A stretch of DNA of 64,000 nt from Planctomycetota bacterium (GCA_030950285.1 JAUZRR010000009.1:1-64000), one strand, 5' to 3'; positions 8,069-16,654 are shown, numbered from the stretch's first letter. Numbers and translations are program-made. The notes: a model not told the origin generated them from the letters alone.

Positions 8069-11000
8069 TTATCCCAACATCCTCTTCAGATACGCCCCCG
8101 TCGAGCTGCCTGTCACCTTCGCTACTTGCTCGGGCGTGCCCGTCGCCACGATACGGCCGCCGCGGTCGCCGCCCTCGGGGCCCAGGTCGATGATCCAATC
8201 GGCACACTTGATCACGTCGAGGTTGTGCTCGATCACCACCAGCGTGTTGCCCGCGTCCGCGAGTTGATCGAGCACGCCGAGGAGCTTGCGGATGTCCTCA
8301 AAGTGCAGCCCCGTTGTCGGCTCATCCAAAACATACAGCGTCCGCTCGCCGGTCCCCGTCCCATCTGCGCGCACACCCTTGCCAAGCTCGGTCGCGAGTT
8401 TGATCCGCTGCGCCTCGCCCCCCGACAGCTGCGTGCTCGGCTGCCCCAGCGTGATATACCCCAGCCCCACCGCGTGCAGACACCGCACAAACCGCACGAT
8501 TTTCTGATGATTCTCGAAGAAGTCGACCGCCTCCTCGACCGTCATCGCCAGCACGTCCGCGATGTTCTTGCTCCGATACGTCACTTCGAGCGTCTCGCGG
8601 TTGTACCGCTTGCCCTTACAGATTTCGCACTCGACAAAGACATCGGGCAGGAAGTGCATCTCGATCTTCTTGAGCCCCTGCCCCTGGCACGCCTCGCACC
8701 GCCCGCCGCCCTTCTGCGCCTGGACGTTGAAGCTGAACCGCCCGGGCTTGTAGCCACGGATTTTCGATTCTTTGGTCTGCGTAAAGATCTTGCGCACGTC
8801 GTCGAAGAACCCCGTGTACGTCGCCGGGTTCGACCGTGGCGTGCGCCCGATCGGGCTCTGGTCCACCTCGATCACCCGATCGACATGGTGCAGCCCGTTG
8901 ACCTTGGTGTGCGCGCCGGGGATGACCTTCGCCCCATTCAAGTGCCTGCGCAGCGCCTGCAACAAAATGTCATTCACCAGCGTGCTCTTGCCCGAGCCCG
9001 AGACCCCGGTCACGCAGACCATCCCGCCGATGGGGAACGCGACGTCCACGTCTTTGAGGTTATTTGCGCGCGCGCCCTTGACGACGATCGCTTTCTTCTC
9101 ACTCAGCTTGCGCCGCGACTCGGGCAGCTCGATCGCACGCCGCCCGCTCAGATAGTCCCCCGTGATCGACTCGGGCACCGCGCAGAGTTCGTCGACCGTG
9201 CCCTGCGCCACCACCCGCCCGCCGTGCACGCCCGGCCCCGGCCCGATGTCGAGCACGTGGTCGGCTGCGCGGATCATGTCCTCGTCGTGCTCGACCACGA
9301 TCACCGTGTTCCCGATATCGGTCAGGTGCCGCAGCGTGCGGATCAGCCGATCGTTGTCGCGCTGGTGCAGCCCGATCGTCGGCTCATCGAGCACATAGCA
9401 CGCCCCGACCAGCCCCGAGCCCACCTGCGTCGCCAGGCGAATCCGCTGCGCCTCACCGCCCGAGAGCGTCGCGGTCCTGCGGTCGAGCGAGAGATACTCG
9501 AGCCCGACACTGGTCAGAAACCGCAGCCGATTCCCCACCTCGCGCATGATGGGCTCAGCGATCCGCTCCTGCTCGGTGCTGAGCGTAAGCCCCTCGATAA
9601 ACGCCAACGCATCGGTGATCGTCAGCCGCGAAAGTTCCGCGACATTGAGCATCGTCCCGTCACTGCGCGGCCGCCCGATGATGGTCTCCGACGCCGCCTT
9701 CCCGACATCCGCCGTGTGCGAGCTCGACATCTGCACGTGCAGCGCTTCGATCCGCAGCCGATCGCCGTGGCACTCCGGGCAGGGTCGCTGCGACATGAAC
9801 CCGTTGAGCCATTCCTTGATCCCCGGGCTCTCGGTGCTGCCCCACCACTGCATGATGCTGGGGATCACGCCCTCGAACAACTTGGACGCGCTCGACCGCC
9901 GCCGCGATCGGCTCGAGCTGCCGGGCTTGGCGCCCGCTTCGCCGTAGAGCAGCACCTGCCGCTGCGATTCGGTAAAGTCGCACACGGGCAGGCTGAACGA
10001 CACACCCTGCGCCTTGCAGAACCGCCGCAGCTTGCGGTTGAACCACGCCCGCACCGGCCCGTTCTTGGCCCACGCCGCGACCGCGCCCTCGGCCAGGCTC
10101 TTCGAGTCGTCGGGGATCACCAGGTCCTCGTCAAACTCGAGCAGGTTGCCCAGGCCGTGGCAGGTCCGGCACGCCCCGAAGGGCGAGTTGAAACTGAACA
10201 ATCTTGGCGAGAGTTCCTCGAGCGCATACTCGGGGTGTTCGGGGTCGGCAAACTTTTCGCTGAAGGCATGGTCGGTCCAGGCGGGCGTGTTCCCTCGCTC
10301 GCGCGAGGGGCTCTGTGTCGGGGGAACGGCCTCGATGCTCACGATGACCGACCCATCGCCCAGCCGCAGCCCCTGTTCGATCGACTCGGCGAGCCGTTGC
10401 CTTGATTCGGGATCGAGCACGAGCCGATCGACGACCGCCTCGATCGTGTGTTTTTCGTAGCGACCAAGATCGAGCGGGTTCTCACCGCCAGCAGTGAGCG
10501 CGTCGCGGAGATCAACAATCGAGCCGTTGACGCGGGCCCGCACCCATCCGTCACGGTGCAGCTTCTCCGCGACATCCTTATGAAACCCCTTCATCCCCCG
10601 CACGATCGGCGCGAGCACCATCATCCTTGGGGCGCGGGTTCCCGTCTCCGAGCCCCCGATTTCAGTCGGGGCGTTCTTCGCGCGTCCCTTTGCACGCTCT
10701 TCCCGCGCCCCCCCGGACTGAAGTCCGGGGCTCGGAACTCCGATCCCTCCGAGTCCCTCTCCCCCGCCCATCTGCATCACCCGGTCCACGATCTGGCTCG
10801 ACGCGGTCGCGGTGATGGGCACCCCCGAGCGCGTCACGACCGTGCCGTCCTTCTTCACTTTTTTCGGCGCCCACGAATAGGGCGTCCCGCACCGCGCGTA
10901 GAGAAGCCGCAGATAGTCGTAGATCTCGGTCGTCGTCGCGACCGTCGAGCGCGGGTTGCTGCTCGCCGAGCGTTGCTCGATCGCGATGGTCGGCGGGATG

Positions 11001-11545
11001 CCCTCGATCTCATCCACGTCCGGCTTTTTGAGCTGATCGAGAAACTGCCGCGCGTACGCCGACAACGACTCCATGTACTTCCGCTGCCCCTCCGCAAAGA
11101 TCGTGTCAAACGCCAGCGAGCTCTTGCCCGAGCCCGACAGCCCCGTGACCACCACCAGCTGATCGCGCGGGATATCCACGTCGATGTCTTTGAGGTTGTG
11201 CTCGCGCGCGCCGCGCACCCGGATCGCTCTCGCAAAGGACCGGCTCGGCGTCTGCTCCCTCGCGGCCGGCGTGCGCTTCCCGGCAGCCTTGCTCGCGGGC
11301 TTGAACACCGCTTTCTTTGCAATCTTTTTCGTTGCCTTCTTCGATGTCTTCTTCGTCTTCTTCTTCGTTGCTTTCTTTGGCGCTGCCTTGCGCTTCGCCG
11401 CACCCTTCCCAGCCGCCTTCGGCCCGGGCTTGTTCGCGCCCTTCGGTTTGGGGGTGGGTTTGGGTTCGGTCATCGTGGCGGGCCTGGCTCGGGTTGATCG
11501 CGCCGGGCTCATCGCCCGGGCAGCGGCAGGGGTACGTGGTGGCAT
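8069..11545 (-). CDS. uvrA: UvrA, excinuclease ABC subunit A, with basic N-terminal tail and in-frame repeat insertions
   Basis: DNA damage-recognition ATPase of nucleotide excision repair, 1158 residues against a usual 940-970. It has both ATPase halves (GLSGSGKSSLAFDT; GVSGSGKSTLVND), two signatures (LSGGEAQRI) and zinc-finger CxxC pairs (CPECHG; CEACQGQG and CEICKG). ATG 11545 is chosen for its GGAGG nine bases upstream; ATG 11473 has none. Three additions explain the length: a Lys/Ala/Pro-rich tail (about residues 25-105) like histone H1, a loop from a palindromic repeat pair (DNA 10648-10743; SPGLQSGGAREER), and a loop from another repeat (10289-10314; SPSRERGN). All catalytic motifs are intact. 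A small membrane protein gene lies 68 bp upstream. Confidence 0.97.
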   Translation of the reverse strand: MPPRTPAAARAMSPARSTRARPATMTEPKPTPKPKGANKPGPKAAGKGAAKRKAAPKKATKKKTKKTSKKATKKIAKKAVFKPASKAAGKRTPAAREQTPSRSFARAIRVRGAREHNLKDIDVDIPRDQLVVVTGLSGSGKSSLAFDTIFAEGQRKYMESLSAYARQFLDQLKKPDVDEIEGIPPTIAIEQRSASSNPRSTVATTTEIYDYLRLLYARCGTPYSWAPKKVKKDGTVVTRSGVPITATASSQIVDRVMQMGGGEGLGGIGVPSPGLQSGGAREERAKGRAKNAPTEIGGSETGTRAPRMMVLAPIVRGMKGFHKDVAEKLHRDGWVRARVNGSIVDLRDALTAGGENPLDLGRYEKHTIEAVVDRLVLDPESRQRLAESIEQGLRLGDGSVIVSIEAVPPTQSPSRERGNTPAWTDHAFSEKFADPEHPEYALEELSPRLFSFNSPFGACRTCHGLGNLLEFDEDLVIPDDSKSLAEGAVAAWAKNGPVRAWFNRKLRRFCKAQGVSFSLPVCDFTESQRQVLLYGEAGAKPGSSSRSRRRSSASKLFEGVIPSIMQWWGSTESPGIKEWLNGFMSQRPCPECHGDRLRIEALHVQMSSSHTADVGKAASETIIGRPRSDGTMLNVAELSRLTITDALAFIEGLTLSTEQERIAEPIMREVGNRLRFLTSVGLEYLSLDRRTATLSGGEAQRIRLATQVGSGLVGACYVLDEPTIGLHQRDNDRLIRTLRHLTDIGNTVIVVEHDEDMIRAADHVLDIGPGPGVHGGRVVAQGTVDELCAVPESITGDYLSGRRAIELPESRRKLSEKKAIVVKGARANNLKDVDVAFPIGGMVCVTGVSGSGKSTLVNDILLQALRRHLNGAKVIPGAHTKVNGLHHVDRVIEVDQSPIGRTPRSNPATYTGFFDDVRKIFTQTKESKIRGYKPGRFSFNVQAQKGGGRCEACQGQGLKKIEMHFLPDVFVECEICKGKRYNRETLEVTYRSKNIADVLAMTVEEAVDFFENHQKIVRFVRCLHAVGLGYITLGQPSTQLSGGEAQRIKLATELGKGVRADGTGTGERTLYVLDEPTTGLHFEDIRKLLGVLDQLADAGNTLVVIEHNLDVIKCADWIIDLGPEGGDRGGRIVATGTPEQVAKVTGSSTGAYLKRMLG
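10289..10314. repeat. Family A palindromic repeat inside uvrA
   Basis: Copy of the window's commonest element: a stem CCCTCGC/GCGAGGG with a 4-base loop and the trailing GGGGCTCT. It is translated on the minus strand as SPSRERG between the IEAVPPTQ and TPAWTDHAF segments of UvrA. The frame is kept. Confidence 0.85.
10648..10743. repeat. Family B inverted repeat pair inside uvrA
   Basis: The left arm has CCCCCGATTTCAGTCGGGG and the right arm CCCGGACTGAAGTCCGGGG, each itself palindromic and facing the other across about 37 bp. The whole unit is translated in frame in UvrA (SPGLQSGG to APTEIGGSE). The same pair arrangement occurs in rimO (20689-20756) and between the kinase and sigma factor genes (54836-54922). 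Confidence 0.85.
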
Positions 11546-11613
11546 GCGCTCCTCCGTGAAGAGCGGATGCTAGGGAGCAGCACAGCGAGTTTGGGGGTCT
11601 GTCCGGGTCCGGA

Positions 11614-11802
11614 TCAGGGGTTCGGCCCGGTCGTGGACTCGCCACCGGCCGGGGTCGGTGGCGGCGGGACCATGATCTGCCGCATCTGCGATAACAACCC
11701 CACCAGAATCAACCCCATCGCCACGCCCAGAAAGTACATCGCAAACCGTCGGCTCGTCGAGCTCCTGGGTCTGCCAAGCCGGGGTTGCGGTGTGCGGGCC
11801 AT
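11614..11802 (-). CDS. Small single-pass membrane protein
   Basis: A 62-residue frame with a basic N-terminus (RLGRPRSSTSRR), one hydrophobic helix (FAMYFLGVAMGLILVGLLSQ) and a proline-rich tail (MVPPPPTPAGG). The positive-inside rule suggests the N-terminus faces the cytoplasm. It lies 68 bp upstream of uvrA on the same strand, so they may be cotranscribed. No ribosome binding site stands out. The opposite strand also has a frame here, but without a sensible protein. Function unknown. Confidence 0.5.
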   Translation of the reverse strand: MARTPQPRLGRPRSSTSRRFAMYFLGVAMGLILVGLLSQMRQIMVPPPPTPAGGESTTGPNP

Positions 11803-11891
11803 CGTGCCGAAAGTCTAGACAACATCTCCCGCCCGGCCGCTGCACATCGGTATCCTTGAAATCCACGGGCTGTGAAGCCCAATGTTAGTGA

Positions 11892-12359
11892 ATGCTAGCC
11901 ATGACACCCGACCACTCCTCCTCGCCCCGCCCCCGGCTCTCTCGGCCCCGAGCAGCCCGCCCTCGGATGACCTCGCTGGTCCTCCTGCGAGCTGTGGCCG
12001 TGATCTGGGCGTTGCTGTGGACAGGCGCTCTGGCCGCCGCCGTATGGGGAGAACCCTGGCGCGGCTGGGTCATCGGAGCGGTCCTCGCGTTGGGGGTCTG
12101 GACCCTTGTGGCGGTTGCCCGGTGGAAGCCACGCGCCGGCGGCCTGTTGATGGCTGCGGTCGGAACCTGGGCAGGAACCTTTTTTAACTCCCAGGCCGCG
12201 ATGATCGGCCTCGTCGCGCCCGCGATCGCAATGGGAGTCGGCTTCCTGTTGCTGGGCTTGGTCCAAGCCCGCCGGATCAGGAAAGCCCGCAAGGCCCAGA
12301 CAACCCACACGGCCATCAACGCCGACATCGTTGATGCCGAGCCCGAGCCTCAAAGATAA
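11892..12359 (+). CDS. Four-helix integral membrane protein, unknown function
   Basis: A 155-residue protein. After an Arg/Pro-rich N-terminus it has about four hydrophobic segments: VAVIWALLWTGALAAAVW, WVIGAVLALGVWTLVAVA, LLMAAVGTWAGTFF and IGLVAPAIAMGVGFLLLGLV, then a basic tail (RRIRKARK). The start may be ATG 11892 or 11901. It converges on gcvH with only 5 bp between the stops. It is divergent from the small membrane protein at 11802, so a bidirectional promoter probably lies in 11803-11891. No family recognised. Confidence 0.65.
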   Translation: MLAMTPDHSSSPRPRLSRPRAARPRMTSLVLLRAVAVIWALLWTGALAAAVWGEPWRGWVIGAVLALGVWTLVAVARWKPRAGGLLMAAVGTWAGTFFNSQAAMIGLVAPAIAMGVGFLLLGLVQARRIRKARKAQTTHTAINADIVDAEPEPQR

Positions 12360-12364
12360 AGTAA

Positions 12365-12745
12365 TCATCCCGCGTTGTTCGCGTCGTATGTCGAGGCATC
12401 AACACAGTTTGCAAGACCCGCCGCATCCGAGACCCTGATCTTGACCAGCCATCCCTTGCCGTAGGAATCGCTGTTGACCAGGCTCGGGTCGTCGACCGCT
12501 GCTTGATTGACTTCGATGATCTCCCCGGCGACCGCGGAGTACACGTCGCTCGTCGTTTTCACACTCTCGATTTCCCCGATCGGATCCCCAGCTGCAAACG
12601 AATACCCCGGTGCCTGTATCTCGACGTAGGTCACATCGGTGAGCTGGTCAGCGGCAAACTTCGACAGGCCGATCGTCACCACGTCGCCATCGGTTTTGTG
12701 CCATTCGTGGGTCTGGGCGTACACGCGATCGTCGGGGGTGGACAT
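12365..12745 (-). CDS. gcvH: Glycine cleavage system H protein
   Basis: A 126-residue lipoyl carrier that shuttles the methylamine group between the P, T and L proteins. The lipoylated lysine lies in GEIESVKTTSDVYSAVAGEI (ESVK), and the N-terminal pattern is YAQTHEWHKTDGDVVTIGLS. ATG 12745 is chosen because homology begins there and GAGG lies 8-12 bases upstream; the longer frame to 12805 has no homology. No gcvT or gcvP lies nearby, so the other subunits are elsewhere. The length is normal. Confidence 0.95.
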   Translation of the reverse strand: MSTPDDRVYAQTHEWHKTDGDVVTIGLSKFAADQLTDVTYVEIQAPGYSFAAGDPIGEIESVKTTSDVYSAVAGEIIEVNQAAVDDPSLVNSDSYGKGWLVKIRVSDAAGLANCVDASTYDANNAG

Positions 12746-12896
12746 GCGGGTGATCCTCGTTCCTGGGTTTCGTGGACAGCGGCGAACGGCCGCGGTTGGT
12801 CCCATATTAGGGCCGAACCCGCCCGCCTGCGCGGGGGTCAGCCGGGCCGTTGCTTCCCCCCGGACACCTCCCGCCTGCCCGTGCTGTTCTCGACGC

Positions 12897-12926
12897 TTGA
12901 CACCGAGGAGTCTTTCCTGTTATCCT
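12897..12926 (+). promoter_or_regulatory. Strong sigma-70-like promoter
   Basis: TTGACA (12897-12902) is a perfect -35 box. After an 18-base spacer comes TATCCT (12921-12926), preceded by TG at 12918-12919 (extended -10). Predicted start is near 12932. It lies in the intergenic region between divergent gcvH (-) and the TIM-barrel gene (+) and fires toward the terminator at 12962. Confidence 0.65.
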
Positions 12927-12931
12927 GCGGG

Positions 12932-12994
12932 CGTCGGGGTAACCCGGCTTTCTCCCCTCCCGACGATCGGCGCTTTGCGCCGATCGTCTTTTTT
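12932..12994 (+). ncRNA. Candidate small RNA or attenuated leader, about 63 nt
   Basis: The sequence between the promoter and an intrinsic terminator is too short to code. It folds as a 5' hairpin of 6 pairs (12933-12938 with 12943-12948) closed by a GTAA tetraloop, followed by a single-stranded pyrimidine stretch TTTCTCCCCTCC (12949-12960), then the terminator hairpin and T6. Two hairpins flanking an unpaired C/U-rich segment complementary to Shine-Dalgarno sequences is a common design of trans-acting sRNAs (known for several Gram-positive sRNAs). Alternatively it is the attenuated leader of the gene at 13126. Folding was by eye. Confidence 0.5.
12962..12994 (+). terminator. Rho-independent terminator
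   Basis: A perfect 12-bp stem (GACGATCGGCGC with GCGCCGATCGTC) with a TTT loop, followed by six T. It acts only on the plus strand. No plus-strand protein gene ends just before it, which points to the short transcript from 12897. Confidence 0.85.
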
Positions 12995-13125
12995 GATACC
13001 CATCTCGCGCAGGCGGGTGGTGCGCATCAGACATCACCGCCTTCATAAGCGCCGCTGCCGACGCTGCCGGGTACAGTCCTGCCGCTCTGCTTCCTGCTCT
13101 GGTTCGTTGGAGGTCCTCGCGTCTC

Positions 13126-13986
13126 ATGTTGCTCACGCTCACACTCTCGTCGCCGGCTGTCGCCCGGAGCCTCTCCACGCGGGGGCTCGCCGAGGTGCCC
13201 AAGGTCGTGCGCGAACAGTTCGGCCTCAGCGGGCTCAACGTCTCGACCTCGCTGCTCAAGGGCGCAGATCGGACCAGCCTCTCCAACTTTCGTGATGCTG
13301 CCGACCGCGCGGGCTGCGCGTGCCTGGTGCTGGTCGAGCCCCCGATCGCGCTGGGCGCGACCACTCCCAAAAAAGGCGACCAGGCCGAGGAGCGGGTTAT
13401 GCGGCTGATCGAGGCCGCGTCGCTGCTCGGGTGCAACTCGCTGGCTTTGGGGATCATCGGCAAGGACACCGAGGAGGTGTTCGACGTGGTGGTGGACCGC
13501 CTCTGTGTCGCGGCAGAAAAAGCCGAACGACGCGAGTTGAACATCCTCATCAGCCCCACCGACGGGATCACCGCCGACCCTGACCGCGTGAGCGAGCTTA
13601 TCAAGAAGGTCGGCGGGTTCCGCATCGGCACCTATCCCGACTTCGAGACTGCCTCCAAAGCCGCCGATCCCATCGCCTATCTGCGACGGCTTGCCCCCTA
13701 CGCCTGGGCGGTCTCGGCCTCAACGCTCGACTTTGTCGAGCCCGCAAACAAGTCCGAAGAGCCCGCTCCGGTCGAATCCACCGGCGATGAGGAACTCGAC
13801 GCGCTGCTCGAACAGCTCGTCGACCCACCCAAGCACGTGCCTTACGATATCGAGGCGATGGTCGCGGCGATCGCCTCGGTCGGGTACGACGGCACATTAG
13901 CTCTCGACTATCGCGGCAATGCTGGTACACTGGGCATCAGACAGAGTTGCGAGGCGCTGGAGGCAGCGATCGAGCACGCCGGATGA
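13126..13986 (+). CDS. TIM-barrel protein of the sugar phosphate isomerase/AP endonuclease 2 fold
   Basis: A 286-residue protein. Segments such as NSLALGIIGKDTEEVFDVVV, ELNILISPTDGITADPDRV, VGGFRIGTYPDFET and GYDGTLALDYRGN follow the alternating strand/helix pattern of xylose isomerase-like TIM barrels, in which metal ligands are Glu/Asp/His at strand ends. A clear full set of metal ligands is not obvious, so catalysis is uncertain. It lies just upstream of cmk (61 bp gap), same strand. A candidate sRNA/leader with terminator precedes it. The substrate is unknown. Confidence 0.65.
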   Translation: MLLTLTLSSPAVARSLSTRGLAEVPKVVREQFGLSGLNVSTSLLKGADRTSLSNFRDAADRAGCACLVLVEPPIALGATTPKKGDQAEERVMRLIEAASLLGCNSLALGIIGKDTEEVFDVVVDRLCVAAEKAERRELNILISPTDGITADPDRVSELIKKVGGFRIGTYPDFETASKAADPIAYLRRLAPYAWAVSASTLDFVEPANKSEEPAPVESTGDEELDALLEQLVDPPKHVPYDIEAMVAAIASVGYDGTLALDYRGNAGTLGIRQSCEALEAAIEHAG

Positions 13987-14047
13987 CACGCTGCGGCCCG
14001 TGCCGCGGCACACGGGTTTGGATGATTCCGACCAAACGAGGCTGCAC

Positions 14048-14785
14048 ATGCACACGCCCGCCGCAACAACCCTGACCCCGAGCCGTCGGGAGTTCACCGT
14101 GCCACCCGACCGCAACACCATCATCACCATCGACGGCCCGGCGGGAACGGGCAAGTCCACCGTCGCGCGAGAGCTGGCAAGCCGCATCGGGCTCGACTTT
14201 CTCGACACCGGCGCAATGTACCGGGCCGCCGCGGCGATCGTCATCGACTTTGGGATCGACCAGCGCGACATCGACGCGATCGTGAGCAAGGTCGCGTCGG
14301 CCGACCTGCACTTTGACTGGGCGGCCGACCCCCCGACGATTCTCGCATGGGACAAACCGATCGACCACCGCATCCGCGACGCCGACGTGACCGCGATCGT
14401 CTCCCCGATCGCCGGCATCGGCAAACTCCGCGAGCACATGGTCCGCAAGCAACGCATCATCGCCAACCAGCACCCCCGGCTGGTCAGCGAGGGGCGCGAC
14501 CAGGGATCGGTCGTCTTCCCCGACGCCGACGTGAAGTTTTATCTCGACGCCGAACCGGCGGTCCGCGCCGCCCGCCGGGCCGAGCAGCTGCGGGCCGAGG
14601 GAAGGACCGTCAACGTGGATCGGCTGCTCGCCGACATTATCGCGAGGGACCACTCCGACTCGACCCGCGAGGACGGGCCGTTGGTCTGCCCGGAGGACGC
14701 GGTGGTGATCGACACCTCCACCCTCTCCCGCGACGGCGTCATCCAAAGGCTCGAAGACGAGGTCCGCGTCCGTATCTCGCTCTGA
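14048..14785 (+). CDS. cmk: Cytidylate kinase
   Basis: A 245-residue kinase phosphorylating (d)CMP to (d)CDP. P-loop IDGPAGTGKSTVAREL, substrate region LDTGAMYRA, SEGRDQGSVVFPDADVKFYL and the RAARRAEQL lid helix are all present. ATG 14048 gives a 22-residue leader before the conserved strand; the longer frame to 13919 overlaps the upstream gene. It forms a plus-strand run with plsC (24 bp gap) and tatD. The cmk-plsC order is common in bacteria. Confidence 0.95.
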   Translation: MHTPAATTLTPSRREFTVPPDRNTIITIDGPAGTGKSTVARELASRIGLDFLDTGAMYRAAAAIVIDFGIDQRDIDAIVSKVASADLHFDWAADPPTILAWDKPIDHRIRDADVTAIVSPIAGIGKLREHMVRKQRIIANQHPRLVSEGRDQGSVVFPDADVKFYLDAEPAVRAARRAEQLRAEGRTVNVDRLLADIIARDHSDSTREDGPLVCPEDAVVIDTSTLSRDGVIQRLEDEVRVRISL

Positions 14786-14809
14786 CCCGGCGCTTTCTAC
14801 ACTCTCCCC

Positions 14810-15562
14810 ATGCTCGAAGGCCTCCGCCGCAAACACCCCGGTTCGTCGGTCGCCAAGATCATCTCGTGGCGGCTCTTCCAGTTTGCCTCCGAGGTGTTCC
14901 TGACCGTCTTCTACCGGCTCGAAGTCCGCAACCAGCAGGTCGTCCCTCCGGTCGGCCCGGTGCTGATCGCCGCGAACCACCAGTCCTATCTCGATCCCAC
15001 CGCGGTGGGCTGCCGCATCCGTAATCGGCAGATCGACTTTGTCGCCCGCCTGGGGTTGTTCTCGAACAAACACCTCGGCCGCTTCTTCGCGTTTCTCAAC
15101 TCGATCCCCGTCGCTGAGGAAGGGCCGGACACCGCGGCAATCAAGGAGATCATCCGCCGCCTGCGGATGGGCCGGTGCGTGATGATCTTTCCCGAGGGCT
15201 CGCGGACCGAGACCGGCGCGGTCCAGCCGTTCAAGCGCGGCGTCGCGGTGCTGGTCAAGCGGGCCAAGTGCCCGGTCATCCCCGCCGCGATCGACGGGGC
15301 CTACCAGGCGTGGCCCAGGCACCGGGCGCGGCCGCTGCTTTGGCGAGCGCCAAAAATCCGCGTGCGCTTCGGCGAACCGATCCCCTACGACGAGCTCATG
15401 GCCGACGGCCCGGACGCGGCCCTGGCCCGGGTCGAGCGCGAGGTCCGCGCCCTCCACCAGCAACTCAACCCGGCAGCAGCCCCCCCCACCCCCACGACCA
15501 CCACCCCCACAACCACCACCCCCGAGCACGCCGACACAGACACCGCCGAGACCGCGACATGA
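14810..15562 (+). CDS. plsC: 1-acyl-sn-glycerol-3-phosphate acyltransferase
   Basis: A 250-residue membrane-associated acyltransferase making phosphatidic acid. It has the catalytic motif NHQSYLDPTAVG (HX4D), motif III FPEGSRTETGAVQPFKRG and IPAAIDGAYQAWPR. The last 35 residues are a low-complexity Pro/Thr tail (TPTTTTPTTTTPE). The stop TGA overlaps the ATG of tatD by two bases, so the two are translationally coupled. Confidence 0.93.
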   Translation: MLEGLRRKHPGSSVAKIISWRLFQFASEVFLTVFYRLEVRNQQVVPPVGPVLIAANHQSYLDPTAVGCRIRNRQIDFVARLGLFSNKHLGRFFAFLNSIPVAEEGPDTAAIKEIIRRLRMGRCVMIFPEGSRTETGAVQPFKRGVAVLVKRAKCPVIPAAIDGAYQAWPRHRARPLLWRAPKIRVRFGEPIPYDELMADGPDAALARVEREVRALHQQLNPAAAPPTPTTTTPTTTTPEHADTDTAETAT

Positions 15563-16344
15563 TCGACACCCACTGCCACCTGACCTTCCCCGACTTTGCC
15601 AGCCGGGTCGAAGAGACGCTCGACCACGCCGCGTCGATGGGCGTCACCGGGTGCATCAGCATCTCGACCACCGTCCCCGACGCCGAGGCGGTGCAGCTCG
15701 TCGCCGAGTTGCACGACCGGGTGTGGCACACCGCCGGCGTCCATCCGCTCTATGCCGACAAAGGGCCGCACGACTGGGCAACCCTCCGCCGCGTCGCAGC
15801 CGGGGAGCGCTGCGTCGCGTGGGGCGAGCTGGGGCTTGACAAGCACTACGACGACCCGCCGCAGGATATCCAGCTCACCGTCCTCGAAGAACAGCTCGCT
15901 GCGATCGAAGCCGCACACGACTTCTGGGGGCGATCGCTCCCGATCGTGCTTCATTGCCGCAAGGCGTTCGATGAGCTCATCCCCAGGCTCCGCGCGACCT
16001 CGCTCGACCCGTCGCGGTTCGTCTTTCACTGCTTTACCGGCAACGCTGCCGAGGCCCGCAAGTGCCTCGACTTCGGCGCGATGATCTCGTTCACCGGCGT
16101 CGTCACCTATCCCAACGCCCCCGAAGTCCGCGAAGCAGCCCAGCTCGTCCCCCCCGACCGGATCATGGTCGAGACCGACGCCCCGTTCCTGAGCCCCGTC
16201 CCCAAGCGCGGCAAGCGGCCGTGCATGCCCGGATACGCCAGGCACACCGCCGAGGCGCTCGCCACACTCCGAAGCCAGCCCTGGGACGAGTTCCACGCGG
16301 CGATCAACACGAATACCAGCCGCTTCTTCGGGATCCCCTGCTAG
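15559..16344 (+). CDS. tatD: TatD family metal-dependent DNase/hydrolase
   Basis: A 261-residue amidohydrolase-fold enzyme. Metal ligands are visible in MIDTHCHLTF, WGELGLDKHY, IVLHCRKAFDE, FVFHCFTGN and VETDAPFLSP, and PKRGKRPCMPGY is a family block (usual NxPSY). Length matches the family. The ATG overlaps the plsC stop. It probably acts as a 3'-5' exonuclease or deacylase-like hydrolase; the substrate is not determined by sequence. Confidence 0.93.
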   Translation: MIDTHCHLTFPDFASRVEETLDHAASMGVTGCISISTTVPDAEAVQLVAELHDRVWHTAGVHPLYADKGPHDWATLRRVAAGERCVAWGELGLDKHYDDPPQDIQLTVLEEQLAAIEAAHDFWGRSLPIVLHCRKAFDELIPRLRATSLDPSRFVFHCFTGNAAEARKCLDFGAMISFTGVVTYPNAPEVREAAQLVPPDRIMVETDAPFLSPVPKRGKRPCMPGYARHTAEALATLRSQPWDEFHAAINTNTSRFFGIPC

Positions 16345-16424
16345 AACCCCTTGCAAAATCGTCTTTCACCCTGATCGAAGGATTCGGCGTTGTCGCTCTC
16401 GGTTCATCGAGGGGGGCTTGCCCT

Positions 16425-16523
16425 GTCCCCTCGCTTGCGCGAGGGGCTCTTTTCTCTACGCACACAGCACTTCCGTAGAGGTGCATGATGGCCTTGTAGA
16501 GCCCCTCGCGCAAGCGAGGGGAC
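16425..16523. repeat. Family A inverted repeat pair between tatD and carB
   Basis: Sense copy 16425-16450 (CCCCTCGCTTGCGCGAGGGG core plus GCTCT) and inverted copy 16498-16523, 47 bp apart. Each is an 8-bp stem with a TTGC loop. The 345 bp between tatD and carB contains only this pair and a family C element at 16655. The carB promoter must be in or beside it. Confidence 0.9.
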
Positions 16524-16654
16524 AAGCGTAACCACGTACAGAATAAAGAAACACATTCATGCAATGTGCTCTAAACCGTGGTCCCCGACCCCCGTTTGCT
16601 TGGCCCGGGGCAGGTCGCGGCGTATCCTCTGGGAGTTTGCGCCCGACCCGCAGC

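Noticed and set aside
8126-10405. Long plus-strand open frame (759 codons) opposite uvrA
   Set aside because: It is the antisense of uvrA, Arg/Pro/His-rich with no domain; long shadow frames are normal at this GC content.
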